The notes beneath the pieces were generated by a model, which did no database searches, was not told the DNA's origin, and saw nothing but the letters and a program-made list of their open reading frames with translations. 24,417 bases of DNA, from positions 2,662,114-2,686,530 of the forward strand of contig CM074814.1 in the NCBI GenBank assembly GCA_037447605.1, read 5' to 3'. Source of the DNA: Zygnema circumcarinatum (taxonomy: Eukaryota > Streptophyta > Zygnematophyceae > Zygnematales > Zygnemataceae). The position numbers and the translations under genes are program-made. Of the stretch, positions 12,901 through 24,374 are shown piece after piece; position 1 is the stretch's first letter, and every line of letters begins with the position of its first letter.

Positions 12901-15900
12901 AGTGGAAATCACTGTCTTCTTCTAGTGAAAAGGGCGAGGTCTCTAAGAACAGCTCAGGAGGCAACAGAAGGAAGAATAGTCATGGGGGGGACATGAGGGG
13001 GTGGGAGACGGGTTGGCAGGGGGCTCTGGGGGGGAAGAGGGGAGCCTCCATAATGAGAGGAAGAATTCAGGATTTTGCAAGGAGTCGGCAGCAAAATGGA
13101 CAGAGTTTGACGAGTGGGGTGGCTACCCTGCTGAATTTGAGCTCTCCGCAGCATGATTCTGAGCAAGCAAGGGCAGATTTGAAGCTCCCCCCAGGGCTGT
13201 GGGAGAGCAGTAGTCAATCTCATCAAACCCTGCTGCCTCTACAGAATGTGAGTGAAGCTCAACTGAATCTGCAAATAGAAGGCAGCCGGAAAATTGCGGA
13301 CCTGCCTTCCGCAGGTCCTCCTTCGCCCGATATTCTTCCGCAAGATGCTGCCATTGCTGCTGATTTGAGAGGGGGAGAGGGAGCTGCACCTACTCCACAT
13401 GCCCTTTCCGCTATTGCTCACGCTCACCACGCTCCATCTGAGATAAATTTGGAGGAGGAAATTGTGCATGATAGAACGCGTGCTTGTCAAGGAGCAAAGG
13501 CCCATGGAGGGCAGTGTACCCATTTGGCGAAACCCGGCTCTCATTTCTGTGCTAAACATGCCTGGCAGGCAAACCCTGCAGGATATGGAACAGGCGTAAA
13601 GTTAGAGAGAGAGGAAGATACAACGCTTAAGTTAGTTTCGAGCCCAAATGATGGACCGAAACAAGATCAAACGCCGCCGCCAAAGAAGTGGCTACCTCCT
13701 GAAGAACGATGTATGGGAATAAGGACCCCCAGATTGGGAGGAGGGCCTTGCCCCCATCCACGACGACCTGGCCAACCTTTTTGTGGAAGACATGCAAGAT
13801 ATGCATATCGAGGTTTGAAGAAGAATGAAGAAGGAGATGATAGTGAGGAGGAAGCGGAAGAGTGGAATATGGAGAGGAAGGGGAGTGGAGCATTGGAAGC
13901 TCAGGGCCCCTTCTTAGGGAGCACAGAACAAATGTCATCTATTATGTCATCCTGGCAGAAAAGTCGGAGGTCGGCACAGAGACGGAAGATTGCAGAACTT
14001 AGTGAGCTGCATACGAAATGGGAAGAGAAAGAGAAGTCAGGAGAGGCAGAGCAGGCTACAGATGTGGGGACGCTGATAAAAAAGCAGACGAAAAGTGTGG
14101 GCTCTGGTGAAGCAGGGTTGGACATTCCAGATGACGAGAGGTGTATTTCTGAGCTAACTAGCTGGAAAAAGGAGGGTAGATGTCCTCATAAAAGAAGGCC
14201 GGGAGAGCTCTTTTGCGGTTTCCACAAGAGATGGAGAGCTGTAGAAGATGGAGCCGTTGTAACTCCTGCAAAGAAGCAGAAGATAGCAGCAACAGAAGCG
14301 AGAGCAATTGAGTGGAAGCACGTAAACGAGACGACGGTAGGAGAAGGAGAAGGAGAAAGAGGAGGAGACGAGGGTATCGGAGGATGGGAGAAAGGGCCTG
14401 AGGAGGGAGATGAAGAAATTTGCATCGCTATTCGGAGTACTCGAGGAGGAGGCAGATGTACACAGTCTAGAAGACTGGGCTCAGTGTATTGCGGTAAGCA
14501 CTTGAAGAAGTTTTCGGGAGTCAGTGAGGGGGGACAAGAGGCCCTTGCTAAAGGACATCGAAGGGGACGACCTTCCCTTTGGCTTTGGAAGGACCTGACA
14601 GAAAGTTTGGCAGACGAGATGAAAGCGAGTAACGTTGGAGACGGTGAGGCGAAAATTGACGAGAAAAATCTCATAGATGCAGCACAGGAAGTTGTTTCCA
14701 GGTTGAAAAGAAGCGTTCTGAAGAGAGGGAAGAGAGCAGCAGAACAGCCAGGAATTGGAGGTTCAGATTTAGTTGCTTTGTCAGTTGCTTTGGACAAGAC
14801 TGAGGAGGGACTTTCTGGGAACCTTCCGCTAGCGAAGGTGGTGCTGCAGATGGTAGAGATGGAACTAAATAAAATGCAGCCGGTTTTAGATTACTTGGAA
14901 TTAAGATCAGAAATTAGGAGGAAAAAGAGGACAATGTACTTTGGTCGGGATGCAAATGTGCCAACTGCTGCTGGTTATGTGGGGAGCACCCCAAGCTCTG
15001 TAACTGTGAAGACGGGAGAGAGTGTCTTAAAGCTGAGGGAGCTGAGACAGGCTGCTATGTTGTCTATGGGAGTTCAGATAGCAGAGAAAGAAGGTGGAAG
15101 TGAAGTAGCTGGGCAAGGGTTTGGAGGGTCATATAGAGGCCCTCGAGGCCCTCGCAAAAGTGCAAAGGTAGAGGTCCCGAAAGGAAGTTCACTTGATGAG
15201 GAAGCGGAGGAGGTAGGATCGAAAGGCGAAGTAGGAGCTCGTCGTCCGAGAGTTCGATGTGTTAACTGCCAAAAGCGGTTTAAAAGGCAAGCTTTCCTGA
15301 CCCGTCATATTGAGTTGAAGAAGTGTAAGGGGCCAGAAGGGATGAATGAAGGTGATGAAGAGGATCAGACTATTCAGGGGAGTCGGACAGCAGTAGTGCG
15401 GGATGAAGGGGAGAAGATATGGCCTTGCAGTGTCTGTGGAGAAAAGTTCTTCCTCATGCCAGATTTGGGCAGGCACTGGAAAGCACAACATAGAGAAATT
15501 CTCATGGAAAGACAGGCCAAGAAGGTTGCTGGTCGGTGGAGGAAAAGGGATTCGGGCGGTGGGCTTCTGGGGGCTAAGGAAAATGGAAGTGTAGAGAAAA
15601 ACAAACAGAATTCCATTGGTGTGAACGGAGTCTCCAGTAAGAACAGCATAGGAACCCCATTTCTGCCTTCATTTCATGAAAGCGAAAACGGGATAGTAAT
15701 GAGCACTGAAGGGAGCAGTGATAAGCAACCTTTAGAAGGCTCTGATGGAGGTGATTTCAGAATGAGGAATCCTTTGGTGAGTCCGATCACTTCGACCAGT
15801 CGTTTTCGGGATATGGCCTTCCTTTACAATTATGGCCAGGAGGGTGAGGCTTCAACTGCCGGGAAGCAAGAAAATTCCTCTGGGGTAGAATCACTGAGCC

Positions 15901-16978
15901 AAAGGATGATGGGAGGCAGGAAAGAAATCGATGGTGTATTTCTTTCAGGAGGTAATACTGTCACAGGTGCAGCTCATATATCAATGTTGGAGATGTCGAG
16001 GGGTTTACAGGTAGACGGAGGATTAAGTCCTGCAGATGATCAGAATACTGCAACAGGGCCTTCAGACGATGAGATTTTGGAGGCAGCTCGATCTAGTTGC
16101 TGTGTGTGGAGAGTCTTACATGTTCTGCAAGAAAAGTATAATGATCTTTCTACAAGAGTGGAACTCCAAGCTCTCAAACTAAAAAGCACACTCGGGTTAC
16201 TCCTCAAGCCGGGAAAATGCATTAAGTGCTCGGCAGGGGCAGGGAAACCTCCCTCAGTTAAGTCTGAAAGTGGCGGGCAGACCCCAAGAAAAGAGTCCTT
16301 TGGAAGGCGGGCAGCTAGGAAAGGGGGTAGTAGGAGCAAAAGTCGAGGTGGGGGAGCAGTCTCTGCAGAAAAGGATTCGTCAGCAATGCAACTCTCTAAT
16401 GAAGCGTATATTTCCTCCGAATTTCAAATGACCGAGACTCATCCAAAACGACAAAAGCTCGAGGTGATTAGGGGGTCCTTGGGAAGGACACAACAAGAGG
16501 AGGCTTGGCCATTAAATCGAACAGGATGGCCTCCTGAAGTGGTGGGAGAGGGAGCTATGACGGCCGGATTTCACATGGGCTTGCCTTCCGCCTTTACAGG
16601 AGGAATGTACTTTCCCCCAAAATTTGTAGAAGGGAAGTTCTGGGAGGGAGGGACCCCCCAGTTACCTGAAGGATATCTTTCCCGCAGAGCTGTCGGAAAA
16701 GTCGTTCTTTCAGACGACCTCAGTGGTGGAGCTGAGCCTGTCCCTATTCCATGTGTGGTAGATAATGATGTGGTAGAGCCTTGCAGCTGCGATCTATGTC
16801 GTGATAGTGGAGGCCGACTCGATATTTCCGACAATCTCAAACCTGCAGATGGCTTTACATATGTCACAAAGAGGAGGCTTGATCCGGGCCTCGGACTCGA
16901 CCCAAAGGTAAGGTCACAAAAACCACTCTGAAATCAACTTTGCCAAATCGGAAGCTGAGAGAGGTTGCTTTCTCCCCT

Positions 16979-17009
<31 letters not shown>

Positions 17010-19518
17010 AAACTGCTACTCTCATGTGTGCGGAACTTGCAGAACTCGCAGCTTGGTTGTCAGTGCGTAGGCAACCAGTGCTCGCCCGCAACATGTGAAC
17101 ACGTTGCTTTCTTTAGGGAGGACAACATGGATGCATGCGACATTCATGGGCAGCCCATGCTTGGCCGGTTCCCATATGACGCAAAGGGCCGCATCATTCT
17201 GCAGGTAAGAGCATTCTTCAGAAAGCCAAAAACTTGATCGTCAGGTAGTCTATGCAACTTGTATCTGACTTAATGAAGGCCAGCAGATAGCGTAAATGAC
17301 AGTTCTCCCTCTCTCTCTCTCTCTCACTCGTAATGTAGGAGAATTACATGGTGTACGAGTGCAACTCGGAGTGCAAGTGTGGAGATGCTTGCGGAAATCG
17401 AGTGCTCCAAAGAGGCGTGAAAGTGCACCTTGAGGTTTTCCGAACCCATCACAAGGTAGCTTGTCTGCTATTGCATGCATGACGGCGATATTGCTAGACA
17501 CCAGAACTCTCTTAGCTCCGGACTTCAGAGCCATCGTTAGTCAACCCTCGTCATGTCATTGTGTGCAATCATAATGTTTTTCCGCTAGTATAATGTTCCT
17601 CAAACTCTCAGACTGTCTTTTGAACTTTCAGTGCGTTCTGCATGTCATCACTTTGTGTTCGAACATGAAACTTGAGTTGAAGAATTTACTGTGGGGAGAC
17701 GGAGGGGGGAATAGGGTTGGGCAGTGAGAGCAGCTCAAGCCATTCCGAGAGGTGCATTCATCTGTGAGTACGTCGGGGAGGTCATTGATGACAAGGAAGC
17801 CACAAAGAGAGGTCTCAAGTAAGGAGTTCTCTCTGTCTCCCTCACTGTCCTCTCCCTCTGTGTGTGTGTTTTGTTAAAGTTCAGAAGAGTGGAAGAATAC
17901 TCAAAGCCCTGTATCAAATCGATTTGAAATAAAAAATTCTCAAGTCACTCAAACCCTAAAAAACATAAAAGCTGAACCCAATGAAATTTAAAACATGGAT
18001 TCAGATAAGGTTGGGTCTGGATGAATATAACGTATTTAACGTAACGTAACGTATTTTAATAACGTATTTGGACGTGCCAATCTTTGACATCTCGCGACCG
18101 TATTGCTTCGAAATCAGATCTTTTAGTTCTCATTTACTGCATATTTCGCGGGAAATATGTACTTGTTTTGAAGTCTCGGGAAATGCCAATGATCGACACT
18201 CCCTGTTGCTGTATTTGACGTTGTTTTGTTTCTTATTCTATACTTGCAGGTATGACCAGGTGGGCTTGAGTTACCTCTATGACATTGATGCCCACATTGA
18301 CGCATCGGCATTGAGAAGAGGAGTCCGTCCTTTCGTTATTGACGCCACAACAGTGGGAAACGTGGCGCGGTTTATCAACCATAGGTAAGAATCGTGACAT
18401 AGAAACTTTAAATTCGTAAAGTTTCTGGAGTCCCAAACCAGGAAACTCTACAAAGTTCATCCTTGAGTTTTGAAGAGTTCTGGGAAAAGGATATCCCTGC
18501 TGGCTACACTATCGCCGGGGTTAAGATTACATAGCTGAAGGATATAGCTGCTCCATCATTATGTAGGACTTTCAACACAGATCGGAGTTCCTTTCTCCCC
18601 TCTCTTCACTCTCTCCCTGCTCCTTTTTCTTCCTTTGGTCCATTTCCTTCTTTTGCCCAGTACCTTTTGTCACTTTTTCCGAGCTTTGGAGCTAACGGTT
18701 TCTTCACTTTTGGCTTCATGGAACAGCTGCGCTCCAAATCTAGTCAATTACCAGGTCCTTGTGGAGAGTATGGATTACCAACTTGCCCATATTGGCCTCT
18801 ACGCCGCACGGGATGTGAGTATTCCGTTTCCCTATCTCTTTCCCACCTCCCTTGGCAATGATCTCATCACTCTAAGTCAGGCAATGAACAGTGACCAGAA
18901 TCTTGGTGCTTCTCTCCCTCTCCCTCGCTCTTTCCCTTCCATCCCCTCTCTCTCCCACTCCCCTCCCCCCTTTCTTTCCATCCCCACTCCTCCCCACTTA
19001 TATTTTTGTTCCTTTTCTTTCCACCTTTTCCTTTCTCCGACTTTCTCTCCTCACATCCTCTCTCAACCACTCCTCCCATCGCCTCTCATCTTCCCCTCTC
19101 CTCCCAATTCTCTCTCTCTCTCCTCCCGTCCTATCCTCTCTGTCCCACTCCCCACCTCCCCTCCCATTCTCTCTTACTCTCCTCCCTTCCTATCCACTCT
19201 GGCCCCTTGCTTGCCCCTCACCTTGTCTCGCCCACCCCCCCCCTCCCCCATTCTCTCCCCCTCCTCCCCTCGTCTCCTCTACCACGTTGCTCTCCTCCCA
19301 TTCTCTCTCCTCCTCCTGCCCTCCTGTCCTCTCTGCCCTGCTCCCCTCCTCCACTTCTCCTACCAATCGATGTCCTCATACTCCCCAATCACGTTTTCAT
19401 CGCATTACAGATATGGCCTGGAGAGGAGCTCGCCTATGACTACCGCTACAGGCTTCTCCCCGGAAAGGGCTGCCCCTGCCACTGTGGGGCTCCTACATGC
19501 CGGGGACGGCTCTACTGA
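9983..19518 (+). CDS. SUVR5: SUVR5-type zinc-finger SET histone H3K9 methyltransferase
   Basis: The nuclear enzyme should transfer methyl groups from S-adenosylmethionine to histone H3 Lys9, as Arabidopsis SUVR5 does. Exons: 9983-10327, 11309-11611, 11902-12012, 12143-12253, 12783-16907, 17043-17204, 17339-17455, 17715-17818, 18250-18384, 18727-18814 and 19411-19518 (5709 nt, 1902 aa; all phases close). Residues 113-345 form the SUVR5 N-terminal module ([47 protein letters not shown]). Four Cys/His repeats (C-x9-12-C-x10-C-x2-H) start at Cys525, 600, 744 and 837. An AT-hook-like RRGRPS lies near 884. A C2HC and a C2H2 finger start at Cys1116 and Cys1172. Pre-SET cysteines span about 1670-1750, SET about 1757-1885 (GWAVRA, FINHSCAPN with His1837/Cys1839, [10 protein letters not shown]), and post-[13 protein letters not shown] is at the end. 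Catalytic residues look intact. The start is the first in-frame ATG; 10007 is an alternative, and an upstream exon is possible. Confidence 0.93.
16978..17011. repeat. (CT)n tract at intron 3' end
   Basis: A short CT run in the small fifth intron of the SUVR5-type gene, about 30 bases before the acceptor at 17041-17042. A similar run at 17308-17325 precedes the next acceptor. Both probably serve as extended polypyrimidine tracts. Confidence 0.8.
18905..19370. repeat. CT/CCT-rich intron tract
   Basis: Pyrimidine-rich low-complexity sequence fills the tenth intron of the SUVR5-type gene between exons 18727-18814 and 19411-19518. Long Ser/Pro/Leu frames over it are not coding, because the SET domain reads cleanly only when it is removed. 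Confidence 0.92.
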
Positions 19519-20060
19519 TTTCGATTCAAGATATGTAGGAAAAATACGTCGCTCAATTCCTGGGCCAGAAAGTGTTTTAGCTGATATGTGGCTGCAGAAG
19601 GTGATGTAGGATTTGAGGGATGTTAGAGGATGTTGCGATTAGGGAGGTAGGCGTACAGGAGGATTAGAGAGAGATGGGGAGAGAGAGAACAGACATACGA
19701 GGAGAGAGGGAGAGAGAGAGGAGAGGAAAGGAGTGGGAAACATCGGCCGCCCTTTTCATCTTGAACGAAAGGAAGCCCTTGTGGACCACTTGGCAGTTCA
19801 TGACAATCAAGATAGTCCTGCTAAGCTTGTGTTCCATGTTGAATTTTCTTTTTTTCCTTAAATTTATGTTGTACAGCTGCTACATGTGAGGGTGTAGTGC
19901 AACAGTCGAGCTCGTGACTTCGGGTCGATGCGCATTTGAGGCGGATTGGTTTTCTCACTGTATGATAAAACTGCTGTTTTGTGATGTTCATCATGACAAA
20001 TACAAGTTTTTAATTGTTTGGAAGTGTTAATATTGTTAAATTTCATATTCACATCAAGCA
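19519..20060. other. SUVR5-type 3' UTR and spacer
   Basis: No coding signal is seen between the stop codon of the methyltransferase and the tRNA. It has a GA-rich run at 19663-19735 and then AT-rich sequence. The 3' UTR and poly(A) site are probably here, but no single signal stands out. Confidence 0.55.
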
Positions 20061-20134
20061 GCTCTCTTAGCTCAGTTGGTTAGAGCACCCGTTTAGTAAG
20101 CGGGAGGTCTTGAGTTCAACTCTCAAAGAGAGCA
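20061..20134 (+). tRNA. tRNA-Thr (anticodon AGT)
   Basis: A complete cloverleaf can be drawn. The acceptor stem GCTCTCT pairs perfectly with AGAGAGC (20127-20133), with discriminator A at 20134. The D stem is GCTC/GAGC. The anticodon stem CCCGT/GCGGG has one G-T pair and loop TTAGTAA, giving anticodon AGT (Thr, read as IGU after editing). The T stem TTGAG/CTCAA carries loop TTCAACT. There is no intron and no encoded CCA. Internal A- and B-box positions look normal, so it should be transcribed by RNA polymerase III. Confidence 0.96.
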
Positions 20135-20166
20135 ATCTTCAAATCTTCTATAAATTCTTGGTATAG

Positions 20167-20170
20167 TTTT
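20167..20170 (+). terminator. Candidate Pol III terminator (TTTT)
   Basis: The first run of four T on the plus strand after the tRNA, 32 bases past its 3' end. It is a plausible RNA polymerase III stop; the trailer would be removed in maturation. Confidence 0.5.
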
Positions 20171-20278
20171 CTCCCAGTTTTAGTTAGGAAAACGGGAAAC
20201 CCTTAGCCGTTCTAATTTCTGTACGGACGGACTGCTCCGAATAATATCCATCCGTATGGAATTAGGACAGTTGTGGAC

Positions 20279-23200
20279 ATGGAGCGTTTTGCCATGGAGC
20301 GGCTGCCAGCTGGCGCCCTCAAGCGCTGCCACGTTGCAGAGCACGAGACTATGGCGGCGCACGCCGTGGGCGCAGCCGTGTGGGCGAAGGTGAGGCTGGA
20401 AAAAGGGTTCGGGACCGGGGCAGGGTTTAAGGGCTCAGGGTTTTTTTGGGGCCATGATCTGGGTCTGGGTAATTAGGGTTTCGGGGTTTCTAGAAGAAGC
20501 AAGATTTTAGGGTTAGTTGGGTTTGTAGGGTTTGAAGGTTTGTAGGGTTTGTAGGGTTTTAGGGTGTGTAGGGGGCGTCACGGTGAAGAAGACCTCTTTC
20601 AAGTTACAAACTTAGATGTTAGAAAAACTGGTATCTAAACAAACAGCCAAATAATAGAACAAAAACGAAGAAGAACTGTGAATTCTGATGCTTTTTTTTC
20701 CCGTTTTCTGTTCCGTTTTCCCGTTCCGTTCAGTGGGGATGCAGGTGGTGGGCCGGCGTCCTTGCTTGCGAAAAAGACGCCAACCTTAAGGCAGAGTTCC
20801 GGAAGCCGTGTCCTAATAACTCGTCCTCCTCCGAACACGCGCTCATATACTTCGTGCGCACGGCGTACCTCGCGTGGATTCCGCTTAAGAATCTGTTGCC
20901 CATAACGGAGGCTCCATGTCCGTTGGCGGAGGAGAGCTGGGAGGTAGGGAGGAGCCTGACTGCAGATCCAAGAAATTCTCCGAAGTGGGAGATGCTGCAC
21001 CGATTGGGGGACTGCATGTTGGACATAGCGGACTGCATACATGTGAAGGTACGGTTTCAGTTTCAGTTTCAGTTTCCGTTTTACTTTTAGTTTCTGTTTT
21101 ACAAAGTGTGTTAGCTATGCACATCCTCTTTTTCAGCAGAATGTGAGAGAAGTAGAAGTAGAAGTAGGAGTAGGAGTAGAAGTAGAAGTAGAAGTAGAAG
21201 TAGAAGTAGAAGTAGAAGTAGAAGTAGAAGTAGAAGTAGAAGTAGAAGTAGAAGTAGAAGTAGAAGTAGAAGTAGAAGTAGAAGTAGAAGTAGAAGTAGA
21301 AGTAGAAGTAGAAGTAGAAGTAGAAGTAGAAGTAGAAGTAGAAGTAGAAGTAGAAGTAGAAGTAGAAGTAGAAGTAGAAGTAGAAGTAGAAGTAGAAGTA
21401 GAAGTAGAAGTAGAAGTAGAAGTAGAAGTAGAAGTAGAAGTAGAAGTAGAAGTAGAAGTAGAAGTAGAAGTAGAAGTAGAAGTAGAAGTAGAAGTAGAAG
21501 TAGAAGTAGAAGTAGAAGTAGAAGTAGAAGTAGAAGTAGAAGTAGAAGTAGAAGTAGAAGTAGAAGTAGAAGTAGAAGTAGAAGTAGAAGTAGAAGTAGA
21601 AGTAGAAGTAGAAGTAGAAGTAGAAGTAGAAGTAGAAGAAGAAGTAGAAGTGGAAGTAGAAGTGGAAGTGGAAGTGGAAGTGGAAGTGGAAGTAGAAGTG
21701 GAAGTGGAAGTAGAAGTGGAAGTGGAAGTGGAAGTGGAAGTAGAAGTGGAAGTGGAAGTGGAAGTGGAAGTGGAAGTGGAAGTGGGAGTGGGAGTGGGAG
21801 TGGGAGTGGGAGTGGGAGTGGGAGTGGAAGTGGAAGTGGAAGTGGAAGTGGAAGTGGGAGTGGGAGTGGGAGTGGGAGTGGGAGTGGGAGTGGGAGTGGA
21901 AGTGGAAGTGGAAGTGGGAGTGGGAGTGGGAGTGGGAGTGGAAGTGGGAGTGGGAGTGGAAGTGGAAGTGGAAGTGGAAGTAGAAGTAGAAGTGGAAGTA
22001 GAAGTGGAAGTAGAAGTAGAAGTGGAAGTGGAAGTAGAAGTAGAAGTAGAAGTAGAAGTAGAAGTAGAAGTAGAAGTAGAAGTAGAAGTAGAAGTAGAAG
22101 TAGAAGTAGAAGTAGAAGTAGAAGTAGAAGTAGAAGTAGAAGTAGAAGTAGAAGTAGAAGTAGAAGTAGAAGTAGAGGTAGAAGTAGAAGTAGAAGGATC
22201 TAAACATGCTTTTCAAAGACTTGGTTTAATGGATGTGCAATTTTAGGTTTTTCAGTATGCAGCCATATGCATAGACATATGTACATAATTATTTGTTTTC
22301 TTTGTATCGCGGTGCCATGTGACAGTGTACGGTGCAGAGCATGCAGCAGTTGGCGCCGTGGCACGATCTTGCACTCGAAGTGTGGAAATGCAAATCGTAC
22401 GAGGAACTTGGAAGGCATCTCAAGCGCTTAGAAACTGTACACACCCTTGCTCCCTCTCCCTCCCTCCCTCCCTCCCTCCCTCCCTCCCTCCCTTCCTTCC
22501 TCTCTCCCCCTCTCTCTCGCTACCTCTCGCTCAATGTCTCTGTTTGCTTGTTGTATCTTGAAGATAATCTCTCATATTACAAACTTGAGCGTTTGGAATT
22601 GCAAAGATATTTCAACCTTTGAATGCCAATCTTTCTAACCTAGTCTTAGGTTGCTCTCTCTCAAAACGCGGCAGTTGTTTCTTCGAGAGTACATGACCCA
22701 AAGTTGGAAAAGCGGACTGGAGACGTGGAAGAGGAAATGTGACGAAGCCAATACTGTCGTCGATCTTGAGATCCTCATCAAAGTAAGCCTCGAATTTAGG
22801 GTTTTTGGGGTTTTGGGTTGGAGAGTCTTTACAATTTTCTTGTTGTATGTGTTAAGAAACATTGTATCTAAACTTAGATTTCTAATTGAACCCTAAATCT
22901 ATTCTTCAAAGCCTTAAACCTGGAAGTTTAATCCTAAACCTAAAGTTCAAACCATAGACTCTTAATTCTACAAGCTTACCTTATCTCTAGACCTTTGACT
23001 TTCATTCTGAACCTCAAACCAGACTCTCTGAATCCCAAACCCACTCCCTAACTTCTCAAAAGATATAGAAACTAAAAAAATGTTAGGATGCACTTTTGGG
23101 GTTTCTAGCAACTGAGAAAGGGAGTGGACCTGGATCGAGTGAATGCGGTTTGGAGTTCAAGCAGCGACCAAAGTGAGGAGTGGGACCAGTGGAGGGGAGA

Positions 23201-24374
23201 GGAATGGGAGATGTGGGAGACGTGGAAGGAGGAGAGGGCGGAGGAGAGGAGGAGGGAGGTGAGGGAGAGGAGTTCAAAGATGAAGAAGAAGAAGAAGACG
23301 AAGGGAGTGGCGGGAGGGAAGGGAGGTCAGAAAGAGGGCCACTTGTTGGAAAATGAGACGCATTCCGTTACGGAAAGTACAACGAGTGTTGTGGTGTTTG
23401 GTCGAGGGAAAAGGAGGCGGAGAACAGAAGTAGTCAGTGATGATGATGAGGGGGAGGGGGAAAGGAGGAGAGGGGCGAGAAAGCAGGTAAAGAGGAGAGA
23501 TCGGGCAAGGAAGGGAGAGGGCGGCGGCAGTTCTTCGGCGTCATCGGAGAAAGGGAAGAAAAATGAGACGGAAGAAATAAGTGATGCTCTCGCAGTAGAA
23601 CAGGGAAAAGTGACGAATGAGATAGAAATTGGTATGTTGGAAGAGGGAGAGGAGAGAGGGAGTGTAAGAGAGGAGAACAACGGAGGTGGGATGACAAGTA
23701 ACATAATCATAGTGAAGGAGATTGGAGAAAAGGGAGAAATTATAGAAGAGAGAGATGAAGAGAGAGCGGAAGGGGACGACAAAGAGAGAGAGGGAGGGGA
23801 AGTGGGAGAGGGAGATAGAGCGAGGTGGGGAGGGGAAGGGGGAGGGAGAGAGGGAGAGGAAGTTGGAGAGGGAGGGGGAGATAGTGGAAGTGGGGGAGGG
23901 GAAAGGGGAGCGGGAGCGAGAGAGGGAGAGAGAAATGGATTTGTGGTCCAAGTCGTTGATAAAGACCCTTTCTTCAACGATGGCGATAGGAATGGCGGGA
24001 GGGATCGTTTGGCAGAGAGAAAACACGAGTCAAGGGGATTATTGTTAAGGCTGAGTCCCACGGCTTTTGTAGACTCGGTTCTTAGGTTTGCGGGTATTGG
24101 GGATGTGAAAGTTTATGATGGTTTGGATGTCAATATGGATGTTGGGGTTGTCAAGGAGGATGTTAGGGCGGATGACATTGTCTGGGATGTCGAAGGTGAT
24201 GTTGGGGACATGAAAGACGAGGGGGGTAGCGATGTGAGTGAGGTTGAGAGGGCGGTTGGGAGCGTCTCTCCCTCTCGCGGAGAGGTCGCGGACTCGACCT
24301 CGGAGACAATCGAGACCTCGTACAGTCTGGGAGGCAGTCAGGACGACTCCCTGAGCCCGCCCGAGGGCGAGTAA
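20279..24374 (+). CDS. SUVR5 N-terminal module paralog without SET domain
   Basis: Function unknown; the front half is homologous to residues 108-345 of the SUVR5-type protein upstream. Exons: 20279-20389, 20734-21048, 22326-22436, 22675-22782 and 23109-24374, giving 636 aa with all phases 0. Paired segments are AAVWAK-WGCRWWAGVLA with [35 protein letters not shown] with [32 protein letters not shown] with [25 protein letters not shown] with [14 protein letters not shown], and QWRGEEWEMWETWKEE with [12 protein letters not shown]. The matching exons are 315/303, 111/111 and 108/111 nt. After about residue 260 the tail is charged (KMKKKKKTK near 274, KRRRRTE near 315, then Glu/Arg/Gly-rich, then an acidic Asp/Val stretch) and has no zinc finger, Cys/His repeat or SET motif. 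The GA-rich part (about 23640-23940) could hide an intron, and a further exon beyond the window cannot be excluded. The start is the first in-frame ATG. Confidence 0.8.
20475..20575. repeat. Telomere-like TTTGTAGGG units in intron
   Basis: GGGTTTGTAGGG and related units in the first intron of the SUVR5-like paralog; a variant of the telomere-like motifs seen elsewhere in the window. Confidence 0.7.
21149..22196. repeat. GAAGTA hexanucleotide satellite, about 1 kb
   Basis: About 175 tandem six-base units fill most of the second intron of the SUVR5-like paralog. Both outer parts (about 21180-21640 and 22030-22190) are almost pure AGAAGT. The middle mixes GGAAGT and GGGAGT blocks. Because the unit is six bases and stop-free in several frames, it yields long artefact frames (Glu-Val repeats on plus, Phe-Tyr or Phe-His repeats on minus). 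A GTTTCA-type run at 21053-21075 precedes it. Confidence 0.97.
22449..22500. repeat. (CCCT)n tetranucleotide run
   Basis: TCCC/CCTT tandem units in the third intron of the SUVR5-like paralog, just after the donor at 22437. Confidence 0.9.
22783..23108. other. Intron with CCTAAA-like motifs
   Basis: The fourth intron of the SUVR5-like paralog is AT-rich with scattered degenerate CCCTAAA/CCTAAACC motifs and no coding signal. It ends with TTTCTAG before the exon at 23109. Confidence 0.7.

Noticed and set aside
21143-22246. Long Glu-Val (plus) and Phe-Tyr/Phe-His (minus) open frames
   Set aside because: They are produced by the six-base satellite, which has no stop in those frames, and lie between two exons that join in phase without them.
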